From contig JAGQRC010000314.1 of the NCBI GenBank assembly GCA_020425835.1, positions 1 through 5,304 on the forward strand: DNA of 5,304 bases. Reading direction: 5' to 3'. This stretch comes from Planctomycetota bacterium (lineage in GTDB: Bacteria > Planctomycetota > UBA8108 > UBA1146 > JAJFFE01). The notes beneath the pieces were generated by a model. The model was not told where the DNA came from. It made no database searches and was given only the letters and a program-made list of their open reading frames with translations. Each line of letters opens with the position of its first letter. Within the stretch, counting starts at the first letter, position 1. Positions 1 through 5,304 of this stretch are shown here, one piece after another. Both the position numbers and the translations under genes were made by a program.

Positions 1-1
1 C

Positions 2-769
2 ATTGCCGAGTCCCTGGGTGACGTCAAGAGCCTCGCGGAGTCGTGGAACCATCTCGGTCTGGTCTCGCGCATGTCCGGCCACGATGAGCGGGGTCGCGAC
101 GAGTTCGAGCGCGCGCTCGCGTTGTTCCGAGAGTGTGGGGACGCACGCGGGATCGCGGCGACCGCGATTCGACTCGGAGTGCAGGACCTTCGGTGCGAAC
201 GACATGACGCTGCGCATCGTCTCTTCATGGAAGCGCTGGACGTTTCGCGGAGCTGCGGGGATCGCGTGAGCGAAGCCATGGCGCTCACGAGGCTCGGACG
301 ACTCGCGCATCGCGAGAGCCGACTCGAGCTCGCGCGCGAGCTCTACGAGCGGGCCCTCGAGATCCACACCGCCATCGGGAGCCCGCTGTGGCAGGTCCAC
401 GGCGAGACGAGTATCGCCGCACTCGAGACGCAACGGGGCAACCTCGACGCGGCGGATGCCCACTGTCGTCGCGCGGTGCAGATCGCGGAATCGCTCGAGC
501 ACGTGGCGAGTCTCGCCGATGCGTTGCACGTCCGCGGAAGCCTGGACATCGAGAGGGGGAGTGTCGCTTCGGGTGTCCGCACGATCAGCACGTCGTTGAA
601 CCTCCGTCGAACGGGGGCGGGGCGTTTGCCTCCCCACGAGCAACGCCGGCTCGATGCGCTCCTCGAGCGCGCTCGCGCGGTGATCGGCGCGGAGTTCGAG
701 TCGGCCTGGGCCGCTGGCGAGACCGATCGATGGCAGGACTGCGTTCGCAGGATCTCGAGCCCGGGGTGA
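2..769 (+). CDS. TPR-repeat protein, C-terminal part of a probable large ATPase/kinase-type regulator (5' truncated)
   Basis: The frame is open from the window edge to a TGA at 767-769, so 255 C-terminal residues are visible and the true start is upstream; the ATG at 71 is internal to the first repeat. Residues 8-207 divide into five consecutive 40-residue units (8-47, 48-87, 88-127, 128-167, 168-207), each with a small-residue/LG position in helix A and a conserved A-L in helix B (EFERALALF, LFMEALDVS, LYERALEIH), mostly ending in GD or GS. This is the long-period TPR type (TPR_12/MalT-like). The tail, IGAEFESAWAAGETDRWQDC, resembles the closing block (lGeeaFaaaWaeGramsleeAv) of AfsR-, LuxR- and adenylate-cyclase-type STAND regulators and TPR-bearing Ser/Thr kinases. 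That suggests a cytoplasmic signalling protein whose catalytic or DNA-binding part is off-window. TPR assignment is firm; the parent family is inference. Confidence 0.85.
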   Translation: MAESLGDVKSLAESWNHLGLVSRMSGHDERGRDEFERALALFRECGDARGIAATAIRLGVQDLRCERHDAAHRLFMEALDVSRSCGDRVSEAMALTRLGRLAHRESRLELARELYERALEIHTAIGSPLWQVHGETSIAALETQRGNLDAADAHCRRAVQIAESLEHVASLADALHVRGSLDIERGSVASGVRTISTSLNLRRTGAGRLPPHEQRRLDALLERARAVIGAEFESAWAAGETDRWQDCVRRISSPG

Positions 770-782
770 CAGCCTGCCCGAC

Positions 783-808
783 TGCCGGAGCCGGAGTCGC
801 CGTCGGCA
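783..808 (+). other. Small GC hairpin just after the TPR gene
   Basis: TGCCG (783-787) pairs with CGGCA (804-808), and a CGG/CCG pair lies inside, beginning 14 nt after the TGA of the TPR gene. No T-run follows, so it is not a canonical intrinsic terminator. It might stabilise the mRNA 3' end or simply reflect high GC content. Confidence 0.2.
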
Positions 809-847
809 CCTTCCCGAGCTTGCGGTCTCGAACGGCCGGGTTCTTCG

Positions 848-871
848 ACTTGCCGGGAACTCCAACTTGCC
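848..871 (+). promoter_or_regulatory. Direct repeat ACTTGCC x2, possible operator
   Basis: The heptamer ACTTGCC occurs at 848-854 and again at 865-871, 17 bp start to start. The second copy overlaps the candidate -35 hexamer at 867-872. An inverted pair GGAAC (856-860) / GTTCC (876-880) surrounds the second copy. Either arrangement could bind a regulator of the downstream exported-protein gene, but both are short enough to arise by chance. Confidence 0.2.
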
Positions 872-895
872 CAGTGTTCCGACGGCGGGGATAGT
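867..895 (+). promoter_or_regulatory. Candidate sigma70-like promoter for the exported GATase-like protein
   Basis: TTGCCC (867-872) matches four of six positions of the -35 consensus TTGACA. After a 17-bp spacer, GATAGT (890-895) matches four of six of TATAAT. It lies 110 bp upstream of the chosen ATG and would give a leader of roughly 100 nt containing the hairpin at 899-941. Matches of this quality are common, and planctomycete promoters often diverge from the E. coli consensus. Confidence 0.25.
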
Positions 896-898
896 CGA

Positions 899-941
899 GT
901 CTCGTCTCGCCGAACTCCTCTCGCGGAGCGGCGACGGAGAC
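899..941 (+). other. Bulged stem-loop in the 5' leader of the exported GATase-like gene
   Basis: Three blocks pair in order: GTCTCG (899-904) with CG + AGAC (935-936 and 938-941), TCGCCG (907-912) with CGGCGA (929-934), and CTCC (915-918) with GGAG (925-928). This leaves a six-base loop (919-924), two-base bulges at 905-906 and 913-914, and a single bulged G at 937. Sixteen pairs form in total. It sits just downstream of the candidate -10 and about 50 nt before the Shine-Dalgarno. No T-tract follows, so attenuation by intrinsic termination is not indicated. Confidence 0.35.
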
Positions 942-992
942 AGAGTCGCCGAGGGCCGGCGTTTCGCCCACGAACTCCTGTGTCCGCACGAG

Positions 993-998
993 AAGGAG
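993..998 (+). promoter_or_regulatory. Ribosome binding site deciding the start at 1005
   Basis: AAGGAG ends six bases before the ATG at 1005, an ideal Shine-Dalgarno distance. It selects this ATG over the upstream in-frame TTG at 867 and over the in-frame ATG at 1020, and the resulting protein begins directly with a signal peptide. Confidence 0.8.
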
Positions 999-1004
999 CA
1001 TCCG

Positions 1005-3743
1005 ATGCGCCCGCGATTCATGGTCCGTCTCGTCCTCCTCTCCATCCTGTGGCCCCGCGTCGTCCTCGCTCAGGATGTCCTCCTCCTCGAGCTCGGTTCC
1101 CCGGCCAACCACGTGTCGCGCGACGCCGTCATCGCGAGCGGGGGAACGCCGCTCGTGACCACCGCGGTGACCACGTTCAACAGCATGCTCGGCTCCGGCG
1201 CGTGGGACGTGGTGATCGTGGAAGCTCCGTCAGGGTTGTTCACCGATACCGCCGACCTCGAGACCTACATCGCGGGCGATGGGAAGGCGCTGGTCCAGTA
1301 CTCGAACTTGGACGTCGCACCGGCCAGTCTGCGATCGGCGTTGGGAGTGGCCTCCGCCTCGGATCGCGCGATTCCTCTCGCGATCCACCCGACCGGGCAC
1401 CCCGCGCTGTCCGGCGCGGTCGTCGATGTCGTCGACCTCGGTGCCGGCGACTACGGCGACGACCTGACACCGACCGGCAGTGGAACCCTCGTCGCGACCA
1501 GCCGTCCGGGAGGCACCGGACGTGGGCTCATCGTCGCCGCCAACGAGGACCGCACCCTGTGCGTCGGCCAGGAGTGGGAGACGCTCGACGAAGCCCAGGC
1601 CGAAGCGGCATGCGCCGAGTTGATCGAATACCTCCTCGATCTCTCCCCGACGGTGTGCGCGCCGGTCGAGAATCTGCTCTGCACGATCGATTGTTCGTCC
1701 GGAGACGCGGAACTCTCGTGGACGAACGGAGGCGTATACACCGACGTCGAGATCGACGGCGTGTCGATCGGCGTCGCCACCGCGGCGGCGCGGCCACTCG
1801 TGCCGGGAGCGACGACGTTCTCCGTGGTCGGCGTGTGCGGCGCGGATCGTTCGGTGCCCCGGCTCTGCACGGTGGAGGTCCCGGACGACGAGTGGCACGT
1901 GGTCTGGGCTGCGGAAGAGGCGTCGAGCGTCGACAGCGTCACGGCACTGACCGATGCGCTCGATCGGCTGTCGCTCCCGTACGGTGTCGTCGATACGCTT
2001 CCCACCTGCCCGCTCGGCCCGGGTCACGTGATCTGGTGCGCTACGGGTACCTACCCCGACTCGCACCCTCTGACCGTCGCCGAAGGAAGTCTGTTGGTCG
2101 ACCATCTCGAGTCGGGCACGGCGGTCTACTTCGAGGGCAGCCGGGCTTGGACGAGCGGTCCGGTCACCGAGTTCCAGTCGTACGATGGCGTGGCGCCGGG
2201 CGCGATCGCCGGCGACGACACCTTGGTCGGACTGGTCGGCTTCGACGTGTTGGGAGCTCAGCTCGCCGGGCTCGACGCGAGTTACACGTCGGACCAGCTC
2301 GCCGACCAGACCGACCGCATCGAGGCCTCCACGGTGGACGCGGCGGGAGCCGACGCGGGCGTCGCATGGCGCAGTGATGGCTCCGTAGGAGGCGGGAACT
2401 ACGGGGTTGCGGTCTTCTACGACACCAGCCCGGGCCTCGGTCACGTGTTCAGCAGCTCGTTCGAGTTCGGCGGCTTCGATGGCGATCGTTCCGCCTATCT
2501 GCAGCGCATCCTGGACGCCTTCGCTCCGCCGCCACTGACTCTCAATGCTCAGTACGACTGCGAAGCACACGCGGTCGCCATCGATTGGACTCTCGACGGC
2601 GGATCGTCGGTCACCTCGGTCCGCTGCCTTCGCGACGGGTTCGATCTTCCCGGCTCACCCTTTCCGGCCGGAACGCTGTCGGTCGTGGACTCCTCGCCGC
2701 CCGTCGGTCTGGTGACCTACTCCGTGCAGGTGGCCTGTTCACACGGTGGTGTGTCGAGCGCGCTCTCGATCGACGTCGACACCAACCCGTTCATCCCGGG
2801 CAACGTCATCCTCGACCTCGAGGGTGCCGGCGCCATCGACAGCTCGGCGGTCCTCGCGTCCGCGTTCGACGCGTTGTGCGTCGACTACCTGACCGTAACG
2901 GATGTCGATGATCTGCCGTGCGGCGTCTTCACGTCGAGCCAGTGTGTTTGGGTCCTCTGCGGCACGTACCCCGACAACACCGCCCTGAGCCCGAATCAAG
3001 GCGTCGACCTGAAGGCCCTCGTCGAAGCCGGGGGCAGCGTCTACCTGGAGGGCGGGGACGTCTGGGGGAGCGACGTGCCGACGGCGTTCTCCGCCGTCGA
3101 CGGTGTCGCCGACATCGGAATCGACGACGGCGATGACAGCTTCGAGGGGATGGTCGGCGTCGACTACCTCGCGGCGCTGCTCGGTGGCTTGGATGCACCG
3201 TACGTCCAGGACCAGTCCACCGACGACTCCACGGATCGGCTGGTCCCCGCCGTGAACGATCTCCTCGGGTCGAACGCCGGGCTCATCTGGTTGGACGATG
3301 GCTCCGGCGGCGGCGCGGGATACGGCACCGGCGTGTACTACGCCGGCGACGACGGAGGGCGAGTGATCTCGGTCTCCTGGGAGTTCGGCGGCTACGGCGG
3401 GGACCCGGTCCTGTTGCTCCAGCGCTACCGCTCCGCGTTGTGCGAGGGAGCGGTCGACATCATCTTTCGCCGCGGCGACGTCAACGGCGACGAAGCGTTC
3501 GACATCGCGGATGCGATCGCAATCCTGAGCTTCCTCTTCCCGAATCCTCCGCCCGGTGAACCGCTCCCGTGCGCCGACGCGGGTGACACCAACGACGACG
3601 GCTTCGTCGACATCGGTGATGCGATCTTCGCACTGTCCGCGTTGTTCTCGGGGGGGCGGCTCCCCCCGAGTCCGGGAGCGATGGATTGTGGCGAGGACCC
3701 GACCGCGGACGCACTGGCTTGCGTGTTCTCGCCGTGCATCTGA
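1005..3743 (+). CDS. Exported multidomain protein: three GATase1/ThuA-like modules, Fn3-like spacers, C-terminal dockerin-like tag
   Basis: The product has 912 residues. Residues 1-22 form a Sec signal peptide (basic start, hydrophobic core, V-L-A before Q23). Residues 23-213 form a Rossmann-like domain in the style of GATase1/ThuA (WDVVIVEAP at 67-75, GKALVQYSNLD at 93-103). Residues 218-293 and about 511-592 are Cys-containing, Fn3-like beta domains. Residues 296-507 and 598-813 are two copies of a second module, each with GTYPD (348, 653), VY(F/L)EG (374-378, 679-683) and EFGG (487-490, 793-796). I know this pattern from secreted, often T9SS-sorted, proteins of Bacteroidota and related bacteria, where it has no settled function. 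No GATase nucleophile-elbow Cys or His-Glu pair is evident, so binding rather than catalysis is more likely. Residues 821-912 are a dockerin type I-like pair of Ca loops plus a Cys tail. It probably acts outside the cytoplasm; the substrate is unknown. The neighbouring gene is convergent. Gene call firm, fold moderate, function open. Confidence 0.9.
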   Translation: MRPRFMVRLVLLSILWPRVVLAQDVLLLELGSPANHVSRDAVIASGGTPLVTTAVTTFNSMLGSGAWDVVIVEAPSGLFTDTADLETYIAGDGKALVQYSNLDVAPASLRSALGVASASDRAIPLAIHPTGHPALSGAVVDVVDLGAGDYGDDLTPTGSGTLVATSRPGGTGRGLIVAANEDRTLCVGQEWETLDEAQAEAACAELIEYLLDLSPTVCAPVENLLCTIDCSSGDAELSWTNGGVYTDVEIDGVSIGVATAAARPLVPGATTFSVVGVCGADRSVPRLCTVEVPDDEWHVVWAAEEASSVDSVTALTDALDRLSLPYGVVDTLPTCPLGPGHVIWCATGTYPDSHPLTVAEGSLLVDHLESGTAVYFEGSRAWTSGPVTEFQSYDGVAPGAIAGDDTLVGLVGFDVLGAQLAGLDASYTSDQLADQTDRIEASTVDAAGADAGVAWRSDGSVGGGNYGVAVFYDTSPGLGHVFSSSFEFGGFDGDRSAYLQRILDAFAPPPLTLNAQYDCEAHAVAIDWTLDGGSSVTSVRCLRDGFDLPGSPFPAGTLSVVDSSPPVGLVTYSVQVACSHGGVSSALSIDVDTNPFIPGNVILDLEGAGAIDSSAVLASAFDALCVDYLTVTDVDDLPCGVFTSSQCVWVLCGTYPDNTALSPNQGVDLKALVEAGGSVYLEGGDVWGSDVPTAFSAVDGVADIGIDDGDDSFEGMVGVDYLAALLGGLDAPYVQDQSTDDSTDRLVPAVNDLLGSNAGLIWLDDGSGGGAGYGTGVYYAGDDGGRVISVSWEFGGYGGDPVLLLQRYRSALCEGAVDIIFRRGDVNGDEAFDIADAIAILSFLFPNPPPGEPLPCADAGDTNDDGFVDIGDAIFALSALFSGGRLPPSPGAMDCGEDPTADALACVFSPCI
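1890..2525 (+). repeat. Module copy 1 (GTYPD / VYFEG / EFGG) in the exported protein
   Basis: Encodes residues 296-507. Landmarks are GTYPD at 348-352, AVYFEGSRAW at 373-382, a GLVGFDVLGAQLAGLDA stretch, NYGVAVFYD and SSFEFGGFDGD beginning at 483. It aligns through its length with the copy at 2796-3443, 305 residues downstream. The second copy has a clean EGGD where this one has EGSR, so this is the more diverged at that site. Confidence 0.75.
2796..3443 (+). repeat. Module copy 2 (GTYPD / VYLEGGD / EFGG) in the exported protein
   Basis: Encodes residues 598-813. GTYPDN starts at 653, SVYLEGGDVW at 678, GYGTGVYYAGDDGG follows, and SWEFGGYGGD begins at 791. The distance from GTYPD to EFGG is 140 residues, against 139 in copy 1. 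Paralogy is clear at protein level, while the DNA is well diverged, which points to an old internal duplication that included an Fn3-like domain. Confidence 0.75.
3465..3743 (+). repeat. Dockerin-like C-terminal tag (plus-strand copy)
   Basis: Encodes residues 821-912: FRRGD; loop 1 with D825, N827, D829, D833 and D836; CADAGD at 856-861; loop 2 with D861, N863, D865, D869 and D872; GGRLPP; then the tail CGEDPTADALAC and a final Cys at 911. Loop 1 has Glu830 where dockerin loops usually have Gly; loop 2 keeps Gly866. It is homologous to the coding sequence at 3875-4144 on the opposite strand. Dockerins bind cohesins in clostridial cellulosomes, but in planctomycetes this module is widespread without known cohesin partners, so sorting or anchoring is an inference. 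Confidence 0.8.
3647..3670 (+). other. Perfect 9-bp GC hairpin within the dockerin-like coding sequence
   Basis: CTCGGGGGG (3647-3655) is perfectly complementary to CCCCCCGAG (3662-3670) around a six-base loop, inside a run of seven G. It encodes the SGGRLPPS stretch 73 nt before the stop. Gly-Gly (GGN) and Pro-Pro (CCN) codons are naturally complementary, so coding constraint alone may explain it. Confidence 0.5.
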
Positions 3744-3874
3744 CGCGGGCAGGGGCGGACGAGATCGGGGAGGTCGCGGGTCCGGACCGCATCGGTACCG
3801 ACACGGCGCTTCTCCGGGGCGGTCCCGAGCGCGAGCCCGGCATTCCCGGTCCCTCGGCGACCCCGTCCTCTTGG
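3744..3874. other. Convergent intergenic spacer, no recognisable terminator
   Basis: 131 bp lie between the stop codons of two converging genes. Two 10-bp palindromes, GGTCCGGACC (3779-3788) and TCGGTACCGA (3792-3801), sit three bases apart. A short repeat of CCCGG (3836-3840 and 3845-3849) follows. No GC stem followed by a T-tract is visible on either strand, so factor-dependent termination is likelier. Open frames crossing this spacer have no Shine-Dalgarno or recognisable protein content. Confidence 0.4.
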
Positions 3875-4144
3875 TCAATCGCACCCACCGAACTCGGCGC
3901 AGTCGAGATCGTCGAGCGTCGGATCGCCGCCGCAGATCCCGCGCGGAGCCGGAGGGAGCGCGCCTCCGGTGAACAGAGCGCTCAGCGTGTAGATCGGGTC
4001 GCCGACGTCGAGTGAACCATCGTCGTTGGCATCTCCCGCGTCGGCACAACTCAGCGGGCCGGCGCCACCGAACAGTGCCGACAGCGTCGTGATCGCGTCG
4101 CCGAGGTCGAACGCTTCATCGCCGTTCGAGTCGCCGCGTCGAAA
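3875..4144 (-). repeat. Dockerin-like C-terminal tag (minus-strand copy)
   Basis: Encodes the last 89 residues of the caspase-like protein. The order of elements matches the plus-strand copy: FRRGDSNGDEAFD, CADAGD, a second loop DANDDGSLDVGD, GGALPP, and a tail CGGDPTLDDLDC with a terminal Cys. Over the first 13 codons the two copies share 34 of 39 bases, including the 12-mer GAAGCGTTCGAC (3492-3503, reverse complement at 4106-4117). Loop 1 again has Glu in place of the usual Gly. A 7-bp stem (3949-3955 with 3963-3969) falls in the same GGxLPP segment as the plus-strand hairpin. Confidence 0.8.
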
Positions 4145-5304
4145 CGGCGCGGAGAGCGCGGGTCCCCGCGGTGCGACCGATTCGACCTGCAACACGCTGC
4201 TGCCGTCGAGTCCCCACGTCGCTTGTGTCTCGATGAGTAGCGTTCCACCCGCGGGCACCGCGGGTCCTGTCCACTCGACGAACTCGCCGGCGCCCAACAC
4301 GGCCGTGCCGAGCGGAACGTACGTCAATGTCGCATACGCGTCACTCTGTGGGGCGAGGTCCTCGAGCGTGAGCGCACTCGCGGCGAGGCGGTAGCCGACC
4401 GTCACCTGTACCGGTTCGTCGAGCCCCCCGGTCGTCTCGCTGCGGTTGAAGACGCGAATCGTGCTCTCCACGCCATCGGTACCTTGGTGTGCTCCCGCGT
4501 TCGTGGTCGGCACAGGGGCCGTTGCCGATGGGCTGCCCGCCGTACCCCAGTGCTGTCCCAACCTCCGGACCGGGCGACCCTCGGTCTCGAGGAAGGCGAC
4601 CACGATGTACTGGCCGGGGAGGATGGGATCCGAGGGATCGCTCCACTGCACCGTCGTGCGGCCGGTCTCGGCATCGCTCGTGACCGTCGCCGACGAGCCC
4701 CACGGAACGAGGTCGTTCCCCTCTTCGAGTCGGCGGGCGAGGCCGATACCCGTCGCCTCGCCCGCGATCTCGATCTCGAAGCTCGTCTGCGGTTCACCGG
4801 TCGCGTTGCAGAGGAATGTGAAGCAACGGTCCGGTGGAGTGACCGCGACTCTCTTCACCGGTTGAGGATCGGGATTCGGTCCGCTCGGTTCGGTCGGGCA
4901 GACGGTTCCTTCCACCCCGTCCACCGAGTACCAGAAGAGCGGCGCTAGGAGGTGGACCCACGCGTCGGCCTCGCAATCGTCGATGGTTCCATCTCCGTTG
5001 GCGTCGACGGCGAGCGCCGAGAGCCCCGAGACGTTCAAGCACTGACTGAACGCGTACGGGTAGATCGAGTACGGCACACAGTTGCCGGTGGCGTCCCGGT
5101 ACTGAGGCCCACCGTAGCTCCGGTGACTCGCGTCCGCGGAGGTCAGGATCACGCTGCCGGGAGGGAGGGCCCAATCATCCTCGGCGAGGAGTCCACCCGA
5201 GTAGCACGAGTTGATGAGAGCGCAGACCGGAATGTTCTTGGCCGCGATCTCTCGCATGTGGGCATCGAGCTCTTCGCGGCTCAGCCAACCCGCGGACGAG
5301 TCCG
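3875..5304 (-). CDS. Caspase-like (clan CD) peptidase with EF-hand loop, beta-sandwich domains and dockerin-like tag (N-terminus off-window)
   Basis: The frame is open to the window end; 475 residues are visible, numbered here from the codon at 5300-5302. The ATG at 5255-5257 is probably internal, since the sequence upstream (SREELDAHMREIA) continues the helix before the catalytic strand. Residues 26-37, VCALINSCYSGG, match the Cys motif of caspase/legumain-like peptidases, with C33 (codon 5204-5206) the likely nucleophile; the His dyad partner should lie just off-window. VILTSADASHRSYGG follows, as in the family. Residues 100-111 form a complete EF-hand loop (D100, N102, D104, T106, D108, E111), suggesting calcium dependence. 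Residues about 150-240 and 265-375 look like beta-sandwich regions without recognised family. Residues 387-475 are the dockerin-like tag. An extracytoplasmic location is inferred from this tag; the signal peptide is not visible. Catalysis cannot be confirmed without the His. Confidence 0.85.
   Translation of the reverse strand, partial: DSSAGWLSREELDAHMREIAAKNIPVCALINSCYSGGLLAEDDWALPPGSVILTSADASHRSYGGPQYRDATGNCVPYSIYPYAFSQCLNVSGLSALAVDANGDGTIDDCEADAWVHLLAPLFWYSVDGVEGTVCPTEPSGPNPDPQPVKRVAVTPPDRCFTFLCNATGEPQTSFEIEIAGEATGIGLARRLEEGNDLVPWGSSATVTSDAETGRTTVQWSDPSDPILPGQYIVVAFLETEGRPVRRLGQHWGTAGSPSATAPVPTTNAGAHQGTDGVESTIRVFNRSETTGGLDEPVQVTVGYRLAASALTLEDLAPQSDAYATLTYVPLGTAVLGAGEFVEWTGPAVPAGGTLLIETQATWGLDGSSVLQVESVAPRGPALSAPFRRGDSNGDEAFDLGDAITTLSALFGGAGPLSCADAGDANDDGSLDVGDPIYTLSALFTGGALPPAPRGICGGDPTLDDLDCAEFGGCD
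4957..5304 (-). other. Caspase-like peptidase domain, C-terminal half (Cys motif to EF-hand)
   Basis: This segment encodes visible residues 1-115 of the minus-strand protein. The order is amphipathic helix, hydrophobic strand (IPVCALI), NSCYSGG, strand VILTSA, a Cys-containing loop (GNCVPYSIYPYAF) and AVDANGDGTIDDCEADAWV. The last element matches the acidic insertion near the end of many bacterial caspase-like domains (aDtngDGvvsl.Ea), where a calcium-type loop precedes a helix. Caspase-like is preferred over gingipain-like because of the short SCYSGG motif and the small domain size; peptidase C13 (legumain) remains possible. Confidence 0.65.

Noticed and set aside
867..1004. In-frame 5' extension of the exported protein from a TTG at 867
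   Set aside because: It would bury the signal peptide behind 46 hydrophilic residues, and no Shine-Dalgarno precedes it; AAGGAG at 993-998 clearly serves the ATG at 1005.
980..2377. Plus-strand open frame of 465 codons overlapping the start of the exported protein
   Set aside because: It is an Arg/Pro-rich shadow frame with no motif, overlapping a well-supported gene.
1230..2570. Long minus-strand open frame of 446 codons opposite the exported-protein gene
   Set aside because: Its translation is rich in Arg, Asp and Val without any domain, which is the expected shadow of GC-rich coding DNA; the plus-strand frame has a signal peptide, repeats and a recognised tag.
3744..3874. Bidirectional intrinsic terminator between the convergent genes
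   Set aside because: The palindromes have no loop, and no T-tract follows any stem on either strand.
2739..4049. Minus-strand open frame of 436 codons running through the convergent spacer
   Set aside because: It overlaps two supported genes in another frame, is Arg-rich with low complexity, and shows no family resemblance.
3465..4144. Cellulosome component
   Set aside because: Dockerin-like loops alone are insufficient: there is no cohesin, carbohydrate-binding module or glycoside hydrolase in view, and this tag is common in non-cellulosomal planctomycete proteins.
1..5304. CRISPR array, tRNA, rRNA, insertion sequence or toxin-antitoxin pair
   Set aside because: No regularly spaced repeats, cloverleaf-like segments, transposase-like frames with terminal inverted repeats, or small paired genes were seen; nearly all of the window is covered by three coding regions.

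Overview
The window is GC-rich (about two thirds G+C by eye) bacterial DNA with a planctomycete-like character. The main reason is the C-terminal tag shared by two predicted exported proteins. It opens with FRRGD(V/S)NGDEAFD, continues with a paired calcium-loop (dockerin type I-like) module ending in (L/I)xxLSxLF, and closes with a Cys tail CGxDPTxDxLxC. This composite tag recurs in secreted proteins of Planctomycetota. The assignment is inference from recognised sequence style, not from a database search.

Layout: (1) Positions 1-769, plus strand, hold the 3' end of a TPR-rich protein. Five repeats with an exact 40-residue period are followed by the short C-terminal block typical of large ATPase or kinase TPR regulators. 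(2) Positions 770-1004 form a non-coding leader with a weak sigma70-like promoter, a heptamer direct repeat, a strong bulged hairpin and a clear Shine-Dalgarno. (3) Positions 1005-3743, plus strand, encode a complete 912-residue exported protein. It has a signal peptide, one glutamine-amidotransferase-like (GATase1/ThuA-type) Rossmann module, then two copies of a distinctive module (GTYPD ... VY(F/L)EG ... EFGG) separated by Fn3-like domains, and the dockerin-like tag. (4) Positions 3744-3874 are a convergent intergenic spacer. (5) Positions 3875-5304, minus strand, hold the 3' part of a second exported protein. It carries the Cys half of a caspase-like (clan CD) peptidase domain with an EF-hand loop, two beta-sandwich regions and the same dockerin-like tag. 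Its N-terminus, including the expected catalytic His, lies beyond the window.

The two exported proteins are convergent, so they are not an operon, but they end in homologous tags and probably go to the same extracytoplasmic place. The TPR protein looks like a cytoplasmic regulator and has no visible link to them. No RNA genes, CRISPR arrays, insertion sequences or prophage genes were seen. The most unusual items are the triple GATase-like architecture of the central protein and the tagged caspase-like protease beside it.
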